In this document: positions 1 through 7,623 of the stretch, in pieces
Position numbering within the stretch: position 1 is the stretch's first letter
Layout of the letters: every line of letters starts with the position of its first letter
Source of the DNA: Bacteroidales bacterium
GTDB taxonomy: Bacteria > Bacteroidota > Bacteroidia > Bacteroidales > Dysgonomonadaceae
NCBI GenBank assembly: GCA_012799155.1
Contig: JAAZLV010000067.1
Span: forward strand, 1 to 25,991
Reading direction: 5' to 3'
DNA length: 25,991 nucleotides
Made by a program: the position numbers and the translations under genes
Notes under the pieces: model-generated
Told to the model about the DNA's origin: nothing
Database searches by the model: none
What the model saw: the letters and a program-made list of their open reading frames with translations, nothing else

Positions 1-135
1 ATCCGGTAAGTTCGTGTTGGCACCTTGCTGGTTGTTCCCTGCACAAGCTGCCATTGTGGAGGTGGCGGCGATGGAGGCACCTGCAAGTGCGGCCTTCTTT
101 ATAAAATCACGGCGGTTGTTCTTTTCTGTATGCAT
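1..135 (-). CDS. Tat-exported protein, N-terminal fragment (cut by window edge)
   Basis: Only the first 45 codons are present; the gene continues past the left edge. Translating from the ATG at 135 gives a twin-arginine signal: NNRRDFIKKAALAGAS, then a small-residue hydrophobic stretch ending in TMAACAG. The Cys at residue 31 could make it a Tat-exported lipoprotein. It starts 43 bp after the stop of the phosphodiester glycosidase gene and in the same direction, so it is probably the next gene of the PUL operon. Bacteroidetes proteins with this kind of leader are often Gfo/Idh/MocA oxidoreductases, sugar isomerase-like TIM barrels or glycoside hydrolases, but nothing visible here distinguishes them. 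Export and start are fairly secure; the function is unknown. Confidence 0.75.
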   Translation of the reverse strand, partial: MHTEKNNRRDFIKKAALAGASIAATSTMAACAGNNQQGANTNLPD

Positions 136-178
136 CTCGGTCGATGTTATGATTGTTTCTGTTTGTTTGTTCTGTTTT

Positions 179-1426
179 TTAATAGATGGCCACCATGTTG
201 GTGATGGCGCGTTGTTTGCCGTCACTGGGAAGGATGGTCTCCTTTCCGTTCACCAGCAGACAGGATGAGCCTCCGCCATCCAGATTGATTGCCTGGGTAC
301 ACCCCGTCGCCAGCAGGATGTCAGCCACCTCCCTGAGCGTCATCCCGGGGGTATTCGGTGTTTTGTTGCGTCCCTCGCAGACAAAGAAGAGCAGGAAACC
401 ACCGGGGTGGTAGGCTATTGCCGACCGGGGGTGGCTGGCGGTTGGCCCCACACCACTGGATGCATCAAAGAGCTCATGTAGCCATTGGTTCTGGTACTTC
501 CCATCTTTGATCAACAGGGGACCGGCACCGATGGCGTGGTTGGGTTCCCAGGCAGCCGCCCCCTCTGGAAACGAGGAGGAGGGAACAGGCAGGGGCATTT
601 CACCCGCCACGTTGGGTGCCGGAGCAGGATAGCTGTAAAGAGACCGGTTTGATTCATAGACCCATCGTGCGGTGAAGGTACCGTCGTGCTCAGAACCAAA
701 AGCCCCCTGCGTAGGATGATAAGGCGTTTGCACCCCGTTGTAGGAGCGATTGACCACCGGTTGGGCGTGTACAATGGTTACCCCATCCCTTATGATCAGT
801 CCCAGGGAGTTACCGGACCAGAAATAGCCGCCATTCAGCAATGCCCTGGGCTGGCTCTGCTGACTGTAGAACTGTGCGGGTGTAGCAGAAGAACCGGTTT
901 TCTCACCCAACACCTTGAAGCTCCCCTTGCCGGGTTTGATATCGGCAACAGCCACGTAGGCGTTCACCTGCTTTTCGGGCAGATCCTTGCGATACTTGAA
1001 CAGCGCGAGGTAGTCCGGCATATCACCATAACCCTTCTGTTGCTCCCATTCTTCAGCCGAGAGCGGGAAGCTGCTGGATCGAATGATTGAAACAATGGAG
1101 TAGGAGACAATTTGATTGTTCTTCTCAACCTGGATCAGCTGCTTGCCGGTCAGATCGAACAGGGCTCGTGTGGATTGCGGTTGTACCATCCTGGCATCAT
1201 TGGCCAGGATAAACTCCAGTTCCATGTTGTCGAGATCGTCGGCATGCTCGAAAAAGAGCTCAATCGTTCTCCTGAAATTGTCGATCTTCACCTCATCTAC
1301 CGGGTGTGACAACACCTTTACCCCAGTGATGTAGTTCAAATCGCCGCTCTCCTCATTACCATGTGTGGCGCAGCTGAAGAGCAACAGCAGGAACAACAGC
1401 CATGTCTTGTTTTTACCGTGCATCAT
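179..1426 (-). CDS. Phosphodiester glycosidase family lipoprotein (NAGPA / DUF2233 domain)
   Basis: The protein has a short lipoprotein signal (KNKTWLLFLLLLFSC) and a C-terminal NAGPA-type domain. Diagnostic pieces are LLNGGYFW near residue 200, HPRSAIAYHPGG, and the family hallmark INLDGGGSSCLLVNG near residues 378-393. The family includes the human uncovering enzyme, which removes alpha-GlcNAc from GlcNAc-1-phospho-6-mannose, and bacterial DUF2233 proteins. By homology this one is predicted to hydrolyse a sugar-1-phosphodiester outside the cytoplasm. The open frame extends to a TTG at 1450, but the ATG at 1426 (or 1423) places the hydrophobic segment correctly and is preferred, giving 415 aa. 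The first 150 residues match no domain I recognise. It follows the phosphoesterase gene closely in the PUL. The family call is strong; the substrate is unknown. Confidence 0.88.
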   Translation of the reverse strand: MMHGKNKTWLLFLLLLFSCATHGNEESGDLNYITGVKVLSHPVDEVKIDNFRRTIELFFEHADDLDNMELEFILANDARMVQPQSTRALFDLTGKQLIQVEKNNQIVSYSIVSIIRSSSFPLSAEEWEQQKGYGDMPDYLALFKYRKDLPEKQVNAYVAVADIKPGKGSFKVLGEKTGSSATPAQFYSQQSQPRALLNGGYFWSGNSLGLIIRDGVTIVHAQPVVNRSYNGVQTPYHPTQGAFGSEHDGTFTARWVYESNRSLYSYPAPAPNVAGEMPLPVPSSSFPEGAAAWEPNHAIGAGPLLIKDGKYQNQWLHELFDASSGVGPTASHPRSAIAYHPGGFLLFFVCEGRNKTPNTPGMTLREVADILLATGCTQAINLDGGGSSCLLVNGKETILPSDGKQRAITNMVAIY

Positions 1427-1468
1427 CTTTCCGATTGTTTCCTTAATCAAGCCATTTTGTTCATCTGA

Positions 1469-2938
1469 TCACCGTGAGATGGTTTCCTGATAGACCCGGC
1501 CAAAAGGATCTGCAGCCGTGATGGTGATCTTAGAGTCAGGTTTGCGGGGTGTGGCGCGGAAGAGATGATCGGTCAACTCAGGACCTATCCAGCTGAACTC
1601 GAGCTTCTCCTTGTTGCTGTATGCTTTCTCCACTTCCGGATCGAGACCCTCGAAACGGGTCATCTCGCCCATCGGGACTCCATCTTCGAACCATTCGACA
1701 CGCCAATTTTTGTCCCAGTTCCAGATGTTGGCCACCACATCGTTGCCATACCTGCCGGTGGTGTTGGGTGCATAGACCCGCATCTGGTGATCACGATCCT
1801 TTCCCACGCTCTTGAAATACCAAGTCACCTCCGATCCGTCGATCTCGTACACACCATACCCCACCGGGGTTCCATCGAGACAGTAATCGCCCTGCCACCA
1901 GGCACCCGATACCGCACCCGTGTTGTGTTCATATAGGTTATCTGAATGGATGATGTTGCGGTTGTAATGCATGTGTCCCGTGAAAAGGTGTACTTTGTAT
2001 GGTTTCAGCATCCTGAAGAGGGAGGCGATGTTGGTGGTTTGTGCACTGATCTCGCGAGAGTTGTACTGGAATGGCTTTGCTGTTTCATCGAGGCGCCCCG
2101 GGATATGCATGGACAGAATCAGTGTGGATCCTGTCGGCACATGTGACAGATCCTGCTCTAGCCAGGTGAATGTTTTTTCATCGATGTAACCCATGTAGAA
2201 GTAATCTCTCCCTACATAAAAGACATTGTTCAGCACCACGTAATGCACCGCTCCCCTGTTGAAGGAGTAGTGGTCGGGTCCAAAATTCTGCTCGTATCGG
2301 GCGGTGGATGTCTCTGTGCTTCGTCCCCCGAACTGAAGGTCATGATTGCCCGGCATGCGGTAGTAGGGGATGCCGGCACGACTCAATTGCTCGATGTAAG
2401 GCGGGTAGAGTTCAGGTTTGTCGCCCACCAGATCGCCACACTCTATTCCCAGGATATCCCTGTCTGAATAAGCCATCTTTAACTGGTACATGTCGTCCAC
2501 AACTGTTGCATAACGTTTGAAGTTTTCCTCCTTGTGGAATTGCGGATCGGCGGTGACAAGCAGCAGTTGTCGGTTGTCATCTACCGGGTTCTTGTTTAGG
2601 AAGAAATCATACGCGAGCCTTGTGGTGTCAATTGGAATATAAAAGCGTGGTACCATCTTCTCCTCTGCCGGCAGGTAACCTGCCGGGGTGGAGATGTAGA
2701 TGAACCTGGCATTCTGGTGGGGAACCAGACTGAAGGTGCCGTCACTGTCAGTCAACACACACTGGTAGCCATCGGTGACCACCACGTTGGGCATTCCTCC
2801 CTCGCTGGAGTTCACTTTTCCGGTTACTGTTGCAGCTGCAACAGCACCCGGAAGGCAAAAGAGGAGCAGCAGCGCAGTGAGCAAGAAGCAGATGGCATAC
2901 CCACGTGAAACAGATCCTGGTGACATTCGGTTGGTCAT
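1469..2938 (-). CDS. Calcineurin-like metallophosphoesterase, exported
   Basis: This 489-aa protein has a signal peptide (AICFLLTALLLLFCLPGAVAA). An N-terminal beta-sandwich of the kind found before Bacteroidetes calcineurin-like enzymes follows (about residues 36-110, VTGKVNSSEGGMPNVVVTDG). The metallophosphatase core carries all the metal-ligand motifs: TADPQFH, ECGDLVGD, MPGNHDLQ, SMHIPG and FTGHMHYN. A C-terminal beta domain completes the protein. The layout corresponds to MetallophosN / Metallophos / MetallophosC proteins. The core hydrolyses phosphomono- or diesters using two metal ions, here in the periplasm or at the surface. It lies 4 bp after the GHL10 gene and 42 bp (to the ATG at 1426) before the phosphodiester glycosidase, so all three are probably co-transcribed. 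The substrate is not determined. The phosphate chemistry matches its NAGPA neighbour. Confidence 0.9.
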   Translation of the reverse strand: MTNRMSPGSVSRGYAICFLLTALLLLFCLPGAVAAATVTGKVNSSEGGMPNVVVTDGYQCVLTDSDGTFSLVPHQNARFIYISTPAGYLPAEEKMVPRFYIPIDTTRLAYDFFLNKNPVDDNRQLLLVTADPQFHKEENFKRYATVVDDMYQLKMAYSDRDILGIECGDLVGDKPELYPPYIEQLSRAGIPYYRMPGNHDLQFGGRSTETSTARYEQNFGPDHYSFNRGAVHYVVLNNVFYVGRDYFYMGYIDEKTFTWLEQDLSHVPTGSTLILSMHIPGRLDETAKPFQYNSREISAQTTNIASLFRMLKPYKVHLFTGHMHYNRNIIHSDNLYEHNTGAVSGAWWQGDYCLDGTPVGYGVYEIDGSEVTWYFKSVGKDRDHQMRVYAPNTTGRYGNDVVANIWNWDKNWRVEWFEDGVPMGEMTRFEGLDPEVEKAYSNKEKLEFSWIGPELTDHLFRATPRKPDSKITITAADPFGRVYQETISR

Positions 2939-2942
2939 TGTT

Positions 2943-4286
2943 TTATTCGTTCATTGCGCCCCCTTCACGCATCCCTTTCTCCACATAATCCCACATGTCC
3001 TTTGTAATGATGTGGACGATGTCGAAAATCATCAGACCATCGGAAGTGGCCAGGTTCATCTTGATCGACTCGGTAAGCCCCTCCGGATTGTCGTAGAACT
3101 GATCGGCCAGTATGCCGCCGTAGAATTGGTTCCCGTCGAGGATTGTTTTCAGATTCTGGTTCGATCCCTCTACGCAATACCAGATGCTCTTCTGACCCCA
3201 CATGTCGGTCTCATTTTTCACCTCCGGGTTCTTTTCCTGGTACTCATCAATGGTGATGGTGGTGTAGTAGTTACCCACCGTGAAGAGGTCGAGCAATTCG
3301 GCATATCCCTGTTCCTTATAGGTGGGTGATGCCCAGTCGTAGTCGGCCGAAGGATCGTAGTTCTTGCTGGCGAAATTGACACCCACCTCGAAGTAAGAGG
3401 GGTACCAGGCACCCGTATAAGTGCCGAACGAGATCTCTGGATTTGCCTCTTTGATCACGCCCCTGGCCTTGGCCATGAAGTTGTGGATCACCGAGGCGCG
3501 CCATTCGATCCACTGCAGGAAGTACTGTCCCCGTTCGGGATAGAAATTGCCCTGTTCATCCTTCTTCCAGCGATAGATGTCGTCAGGAAACAGATCCAGT
3601 TCCTTGCCAAGGTACTCCTCGAACTTCCGGCGTGAGAGCTCGGAGAAGTCGGCAGTGAAGCCGTCGTAGCGCACCCTGTCGAGGATAACGCCATCCAGTT
3701 CCGGGTATTTTGTAACCACCTCACGGAAGATGTTCAGGATATATTCCTGGAACTCCTCGTTGATGGGATTGACCATCGCCGAGTATTTCTGCTTCTCTTC
3801 GGTGATGGGGATCAGCTTCACCTCTTCATTGGGGGGGTAGACAATTGTTGCCCAATCGGCTTTTCCACCCTCGTAGATTGGACCTTCATCCATGTAATTG
3901 TGTCCTGCCACAAAGGTGTTGAGTGATGCCTGTACCTTCATTCCCAACTTGTGGGCCTTTTCAATGTAGTAGCCCAGGTAGTCGAACGTGTAGTTGATCT
4001 CTTTTCCATTCCATTCGGTAAGTAGTGGAGCATAGTCACTTTCATAAAGCAAATGACCCGAGATGGGGCGCACATCGACAACTATGTCGGTGAATCCCAG
4101 CTCCTTCACTTTTTCAAGATAATAGTCGATGGTGTCTTTGTTGTTGAACCGTTCGATATTGGCGGTGGCGTCGATCCACATCAGCTTGGGTGCTACTTCA
4201 GCCAATTCATTGTTGCTGCTCCCGGTGCAGGAATAGAGTCCTGTCGTGATCAGGAGTGATATAATCAGTTTTGTGATATTGCTCAT
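2943..4286 (-). CDS. GHL10/DUF187-like glycoside hydrolase lipoprotein, copy A
   Basis: This 447-aa protein has a lipoprotein leader (MSNITKLIISLL..GLYSC). The rest is a TIM-barrel-type domain: MWIDATANIERF, FTDIVVDVRPISG, then ELDGVILDRVRYDG near the middle, where the Asp residues of the barrel are the likely catalytic or binding residues. GHL10 relatives include E. coli DigH, which acts on denuded peptidoglycan glycans. It is clearly paralogous to the next gene upstream: both share WIDA.AN, FTD.VVD.RP.SG, LDG.ILDR.R.DG, GW/AWY..Y.EVGVN.AS and GYAELLD. The open frame runs further upstream, to 4391, but that would overlap the other gene. The internal ATG at 4286 gives a proper lipobox and is chosen. 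The family is fairly sure; the sugar specificity is unknown. Automated annotation may call it an 'alpha amylase family protein'. Confidence 0.82.
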   Translation of the reverse strand: MSNITKLIISLLITTGLYSCTGSSNNELAEVAPKLMWIDATANIERFNNKDTIDYYLEKVKELGFTDIVVDVRPISGHLLYESDYAPLLTEWNGKEINYTFDYLGYYIEKAHKLGMKVQASLNTFVAGHNYMDEGPIYEGGKADWATIVYPPNEEVKLIPITEEKQKYSAMVNPINEEFQEYILNIFREVVTKYPELDGVILDRVRYDGFTADFSELSRRKFEEYLGKELDLFPDDIYRWKKDEQGNFYPERGQYFLQWIEWRASVIHNFMAKARGVIKEANPEISFGTYTGAWYPSYFEVGVNFASKNYDPSADYDWASPTYKEQGYAELLDLFTVGNYYTTITIDEYQEKNPEVKNETDMWGQKSIWYCVEGSNQNLKTILDGNQFYGGILADQFYDNPEGLTESIKMNLATSDGLMIFDIVHIITKDMWDYVEKGMREGGAMNE

Positions 4287-4353
4287 TTTGTGTGGGTATA
4301 ATGTGTTTATTTGTAATTCAGAAAACCCTCTTTCAGCATGGCGTAATGGGTTG

Positions 4354-5745
4354 TTACTTCCCGATGGCAATGTCGATGCCCTGTTTGGCATATTGCCACT
4401 GGTTGGCCATCTTGAGGTGGATCATATCGAACAGGAAGTAACCGTCGCACTCATCCATGCAGGCCTTCACCGATTCCACGATGGCCTGGTTCTCCTGCTG
4501 CTGGGTGGCCACATTGTTGCTATCCCAGTTGCCAACATCGGGCCCGCTGACAACGAGGGGACCATCCTTGATCTTATCCTTGGCCAACCGGGAGAAGCCC
4601 TGCATGGTCCATTCGGAGGTGCCGTAGACACTCAGGGGGGAGGCGTAGGCTCCGATAAGGATATGATCCAGCAGCTCGGCATAACCGTAATCCATGTACT
4701 TGGGTGTTGCCCACTTGTAGGTGAGGCTGGGGTTGTATCGATTGCTGGCCCAGTTGACACCCACCTCGTAGTAGGTGGAGTACCAGCCACCCACATAGAC
4801 ACCAAATAGGATGTCAGGATTGACAGACTTTACGGCATTCCTTGCTTTTCCCATGAAGTCGTGGATCACCTTCGCCCTGAACTCGAGCCACCTGGTGAAG
4901 TAGGGAGGATAGTTGGAGAGCGCCATCACCTGTTGCATGGTGGCTCCTACAGGGACAATGTCTTCCGGAAACTGCTCAACCTTCACATTCCCGAGGTAGC
5001 TCTCAAACGCGTTCCGGGTTATCTCCGAGAAGTCGGACTGCATCCCGTCGAAACGGCCCCTGTCCAGGATGATGCCGTCCAGGTCGTATTTTGCCAGGTC
5101 TACCAACAGCTCGCAGAGGTAGTCTTGTACCGCTACGTTGGCAGGGTTGAGGAACTTGGTCCCTCCACCCGCATCCATCGTGTTGGTGATGCCAATGGAG
5201 AGATTCTCCGAGGTGGCCCAATCTTTCTTGGAGGCATCGCGGTAGAGGATGCCCTGGCTGCCCAATCCGCTGCTGTGTCCGCCCACCATAGTGTTGAATC
5301 CGGCATGTACCTTCAGATCGAGCTTGCGTGCTTCTTCAATGAAGACTTGCAGATAATCCCATGTTGCGGTCCGTTCCACCTTCGAGTAGACGCCATTGAC
5401 CCATGCGCCCAGCCATTGTACCTTTGCAGAACCCGGCACGGATGAGTTGTACAGAATGTCACCGGAAGTGGGTCGGATGTCAACCACCACATCGGTGAAG
5501 CCAGCATTTTTGGCCAGCGTCAGGTCGCGTGTGATGTTTTCCCTGTTGTTGGCGAAGTCAGGGAAGTTGGCCGCGGCATCGATCCAGATGTAACGTGGTT
5601 TGTCAATATTTTCTTTCGGTGGATCCGGGAACTCATATCCCGGATCAGGATTGTCGTCACCGCTGCAGGTGACCGACAGGAAGAGACAGCTGAGGAGCAG
5701 CACCGAGGTGAAAATCCTATTGTAATGAATTGATTTTTTTGTCAT
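4354..5745 (-). CDS. GHL10/DUF187-like glycoside hydrolase lipoprotein, copy B
   Basis: This 463-aa protein has a lipoprotein signal (FTSVLLLSCLFLSVTCSGDD) followed by a spacer rich in Asp and Pro, typical of surface lipoproteins. The catalytic-type barrel shows YIWIDAAANFPDF, FTDVVVDIRPTSGD, YDLDGIILDRGRFDG and GVYVGGWYSTYYEVGVNWAS. It is a diverged tandem paralogue of copy A, lying 67 bp upstream of it. The differences are concentrated in loops after the first and third strands, and in the C-terminal third, where A has ILADQFYDN and B has VVSGPDVGNWD. Distinct subsites are therefore likely. The ATG at 5745 is chosen over the longer frame (to 5892) because it starts the signal peptide and because the longer start lies in the promoter-like gap. 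It is the first gene after the internal promoter and inverted repeat. Confidence 0.82.
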   Translation of the reverse strand: MTKKSIHYNRIFTSVLLLSCLFLSVTCSGDDNPDPGYEFPDPPKENIDKPRYIWIDAAANFPDFANNRENITRDLTLAKNAGFTDVVVDIRPTSGDILYNSSVPGSAKVQWLGAWVNGVYSKVERTATWDYLQVFIEEARKLDLKVHAGFNTMVGGHSSGLGSQGILYRDASKKDWATSENLSIGITNTMDAGGGTKFLNPANVAVQDYLCELLVDLAKYDLDGIILDRGRFDGMQSDFSEITRNAFESYLGNVKVEQFPEDIVPVGATMQQVMALSNYPPYFTRWLEFRAKVIHDFMGKARNAVKSVNPDILFGVYVGGWYSTYYEVGVNWASNRYNPSLTYKWATPKYMDYGYAELLDHILIGAYASPLSVYGTSEWTMQGFSRLAKDKIKDGPLVVSGPDVGNWDSNNVATQQQENQAIVESVKACMDECDGYFLFDMIHLKMANQWQYAKQGIDIAIGK

Positions 5746-5828
5746 GTAATGAATAATTGGGGTTATATCCTCGTTTCCCGGTAAAACGCACCGGGGACAC
5801 ACTGCAAGTAATATGCAGGGTGATGAAA

Positions 5829-5919
5829 AGTTGTCCAGGTTTTTGTAGATAACTAAATCAAAGCCGGTACCAAAGGTAACACATATCTTCATTTAATCAG
5901 GTACAAAACCTGGACAACT
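5829..5919. repeat. 15-bp perfect inverted repeat flanking a promoter-like element
   Basis: AGTTGTCCAGGTTTT at 5829-5843 is the exact reverse complement of the bases at 5905-5919, with 61 bp between the arms. The arms lie either side of the -7-like box at 5871-5878 in the gap between the DUF5018 gene and GHL10 copy B. This would suit a pair of operators for one dimeric or looping regulator. Alternatively it could form a 15-bp RNA stem in read-through transcript from the SusCD half of the operon. The match is seen directly; the role is inference. Confidence 0.6.
5871..5878 (-). promoter_or_regulatory. Candidate internal PUL promoter (-7 box)
   Basis: On the minus strand this reads TACCTTTG, an exact match to the Bacteroidetes -7 consensus TAnnTTTG. 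No good -33 TTTG is present at the usual 19-21 bp spacing, so it may need an activator. A transcript from here would have a leader of about 120 nt before the ATG at 5745, with a small CCCGGT/ACCGGG hairpin at 5777-5795. Confidence 0.4.
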
Positions 5920-5947
5920 GGTTCATGCATTTACTGCATAACAGGTC

Positions 5948-7609
5948 TTACATGTCGATACAGTCATATTGCACGCAGACCACACATCCGTTGGTAAACA
6001 TGAAATAGAGGTACATGTAATATCCGTCGCTGGATACTTTCAGAATTGCATCGCCGGTACCGTTTGCATTGGTTCCGCCGTTGTCCTTGCCTCCATAGGT
6101 GCCGATGGGTGTTTCCCAGATCGGTTCGGTGAAGGTTGTGGTGGCGCTGGCGTCATGCAGGTAGACCTTGTCGTCGCTGCCCCAGGTAAAGGAGTTGATT
6201 GACATGTTCACCGCATAGGAATTGCCATTGAAGTGGGTGTAGTCGGCGGCATTCTGGATCCAGTTGCCACTGATCTCAGGTCCAAACGCCTTTACGCTGT
6301 TCGTTTTCCCATCCACCCATGCGAACTTCCTGGGCATGGCATAGTATGAGACGAAATAGTCGGCGGTGGGATCGGAAGGATCGGATGCTACCACATCGGC
6401 ATTGTTCCACCATGCTCCGCCTAAGCCGTTGATCGCGACAATCTGCGGTGTTTGGGAGAGCAGTACACCATCCTTCACCTGCCAGCGGGCGAAGCTCATG
6501 GCATCTCCCATCAGTGCGGCGGTAATGATGGCATCGCCATCGAGGCTACCCTTGATGGAAAGCTTGCGTCCGAGTGAGGGGCTGCTGGTCCAGTCGATGT
6601 AAAGCTCCGGTGAGGCGTTGACACCCTTGAATCTCCATACCTTGTAGGTTCCTGCGTTGGGTGCCAGGTTGCTGATCAGGATGTTGTCGCCATCGTCCGC
6701 CGTGGCGAAGAAGTTGGTGAGCCCGCCTTGGATGGATCCCATGTTGGGCATCGTGCCCACCTTTGCTCCGGTCTTGCGATCCAGCAACATGCCCGGTTCA
6801 TTCCGGGTGTTCACAACCACATAATCCTTCGTAACCGCCAGACTTGTGGTGTTGTGCAGGGTGGTGATACCCAGATCAGACTGCAGCTTTTTGGACCAGA
6901 GGATCTTGGCACTGCCGTTGCGCATCCCGCGATCAACCTTGTTGGGCACATCCTTGCGGACGGTGTAGACCACTTTGTTCACCCCGTTTTGAGCGGTCAC
7001 CGTGAGGGTGACTTCCTGGTCGTAGTTGAGCGGCGTGGTTCTGGGGTCGGGGCTGATGGTGGCACCGTGTGAGATGCTCACCTCGGCCGGCACTTCACCG
7101 ATCGGTTCAATCGAGATGAGTGAGATCGTTTTGTTCTCCTCATCGATGATGCCGGAGATGCCCACTGTATTCAGGCTGAAATCGGTGATCCGGGCTTCAG
7201 CACTCTTCCGTATCTCTGCTACCACCTTGTACTCTTTTTTGCTCTTGGTCTGGTCTGTCACGGTGATAAAGTTCTCTTGTGTCAGGTCCATGTAGAGTAA
7301 CGAAGGAGAGACCGTCACGTTGTCATCCAGATTGGCATCTATCCTCACATTCTTCAGAGCATCCATTGTGAGCACATTCTGAGAGGTGCGGGGATAATTG
7401 TACGGGAATACCACGGTGATGATCCCGTTAACGTAATCAATTTCGCTTGAAAAGCTGTTTTCCGAGCTCTCATCGCCATAGAAGGAGGCACTCAGGCTGT
7501 TGATCCCGTAGCGCGCCACCGATGGTGTGAGGTCTTCTACCTGCTGACATCCACTCAGAAAGATCAGGAATGCAGTCAGTATTGCCAGGGTTGCTGTTAT
7601 TTTCTTCAT
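5948..7609 (-). CDS. DUF5018 domain lipoprotein (PUL surface glycan-binding candidate)
   Basis: This 553-aa protein has a clear lipoprotein signal (MKKITATLAILTAFLIFLSGCQQ). The first 230 residues look like two or more immunoglobulin-like strands modules: ITVVFPYNYPRTSQNV, then EISDF-type starts such as ARITDFSLNTVGISG, ending in VTAQNGVNKVVYTVRKD. The remaining 320 residues are rich in Trp and Gly with repeated strand-like segments (VVVNTRNEPGMLLDRKTGAKVG, DNILISNLAPNAGTYKVWRF), suggesting a propeller-like fold. DUF5018 proteins are encoded directly after SusD in many PULs and probably serve as SusE/F-like surface glycan binders. The frame is open to 7633, but that overlaps the susD stop. 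The ATG at 7609 starts the signal peptide, lies 14 bp past the susD stop, and is preferred. No catalytic motif was seen. Confidence 0.8.
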   Translation of the reverse strand: MKKITATLAILTAFLIFLSGCQQVEDLTPSVARYGINSLSASFYGDESSENSFSSEIDYVNGIITVVFPYNYPRTSQNVLTMDALKNVRIDANLDDNVTVSPSLLYMDLTQENFITVTDQTKSKKEYKVVAEIRKSAEARITDFSLNTVGISGIIDEENKTISLISIEPIGEVPAEVSISHGATISPDPRTTPLNYDQEVTLTVTAQNGVNKVVYTVRKDVPNKVDRGMRNGSAKILWSKKLQSDLGITTLHNTTSLAVTKDYVVVNTRNEPGMLLDRKTGAKVGTMPNMGSIQGGLTNFFATADDGDNILISNLAPNAGTYKVWRFKGVNASPELYIDWTSSPSLGRKLSIKGSLDGDAIITAALMGDAMSFARWQVKDGVLLSQTPQIVAINGLGGAWWNNADVVASDPSDPTADYFVSYYAMPRKFAWVDGKTNSVKAFGPEISGNWIQNAADYTHFNGNSYAVNMSINSFTWGSDDKVYLHDASATTTFTEPIWETPIGTYGGKDNGGTNANGTGDAILKVSSDGYYMYLYFMFTNGCVVCVQYDCIDM

Positions 7610-7623
7610 ATGATTAAATCTGT

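Noticed and set aside
686..1090. Plus-strand frames opposite the PUL genes, such as this 134-aa one
   Set aside because: They are shadows of strongly supported minus-strand genes and show no domain or signal of their own.
5777..5795. CCCGGT/ACCGGG hairpin as a terminator
   Set aside because: The stem is short and no U-run follows on either strand. It is noted only as a leader hairpin.
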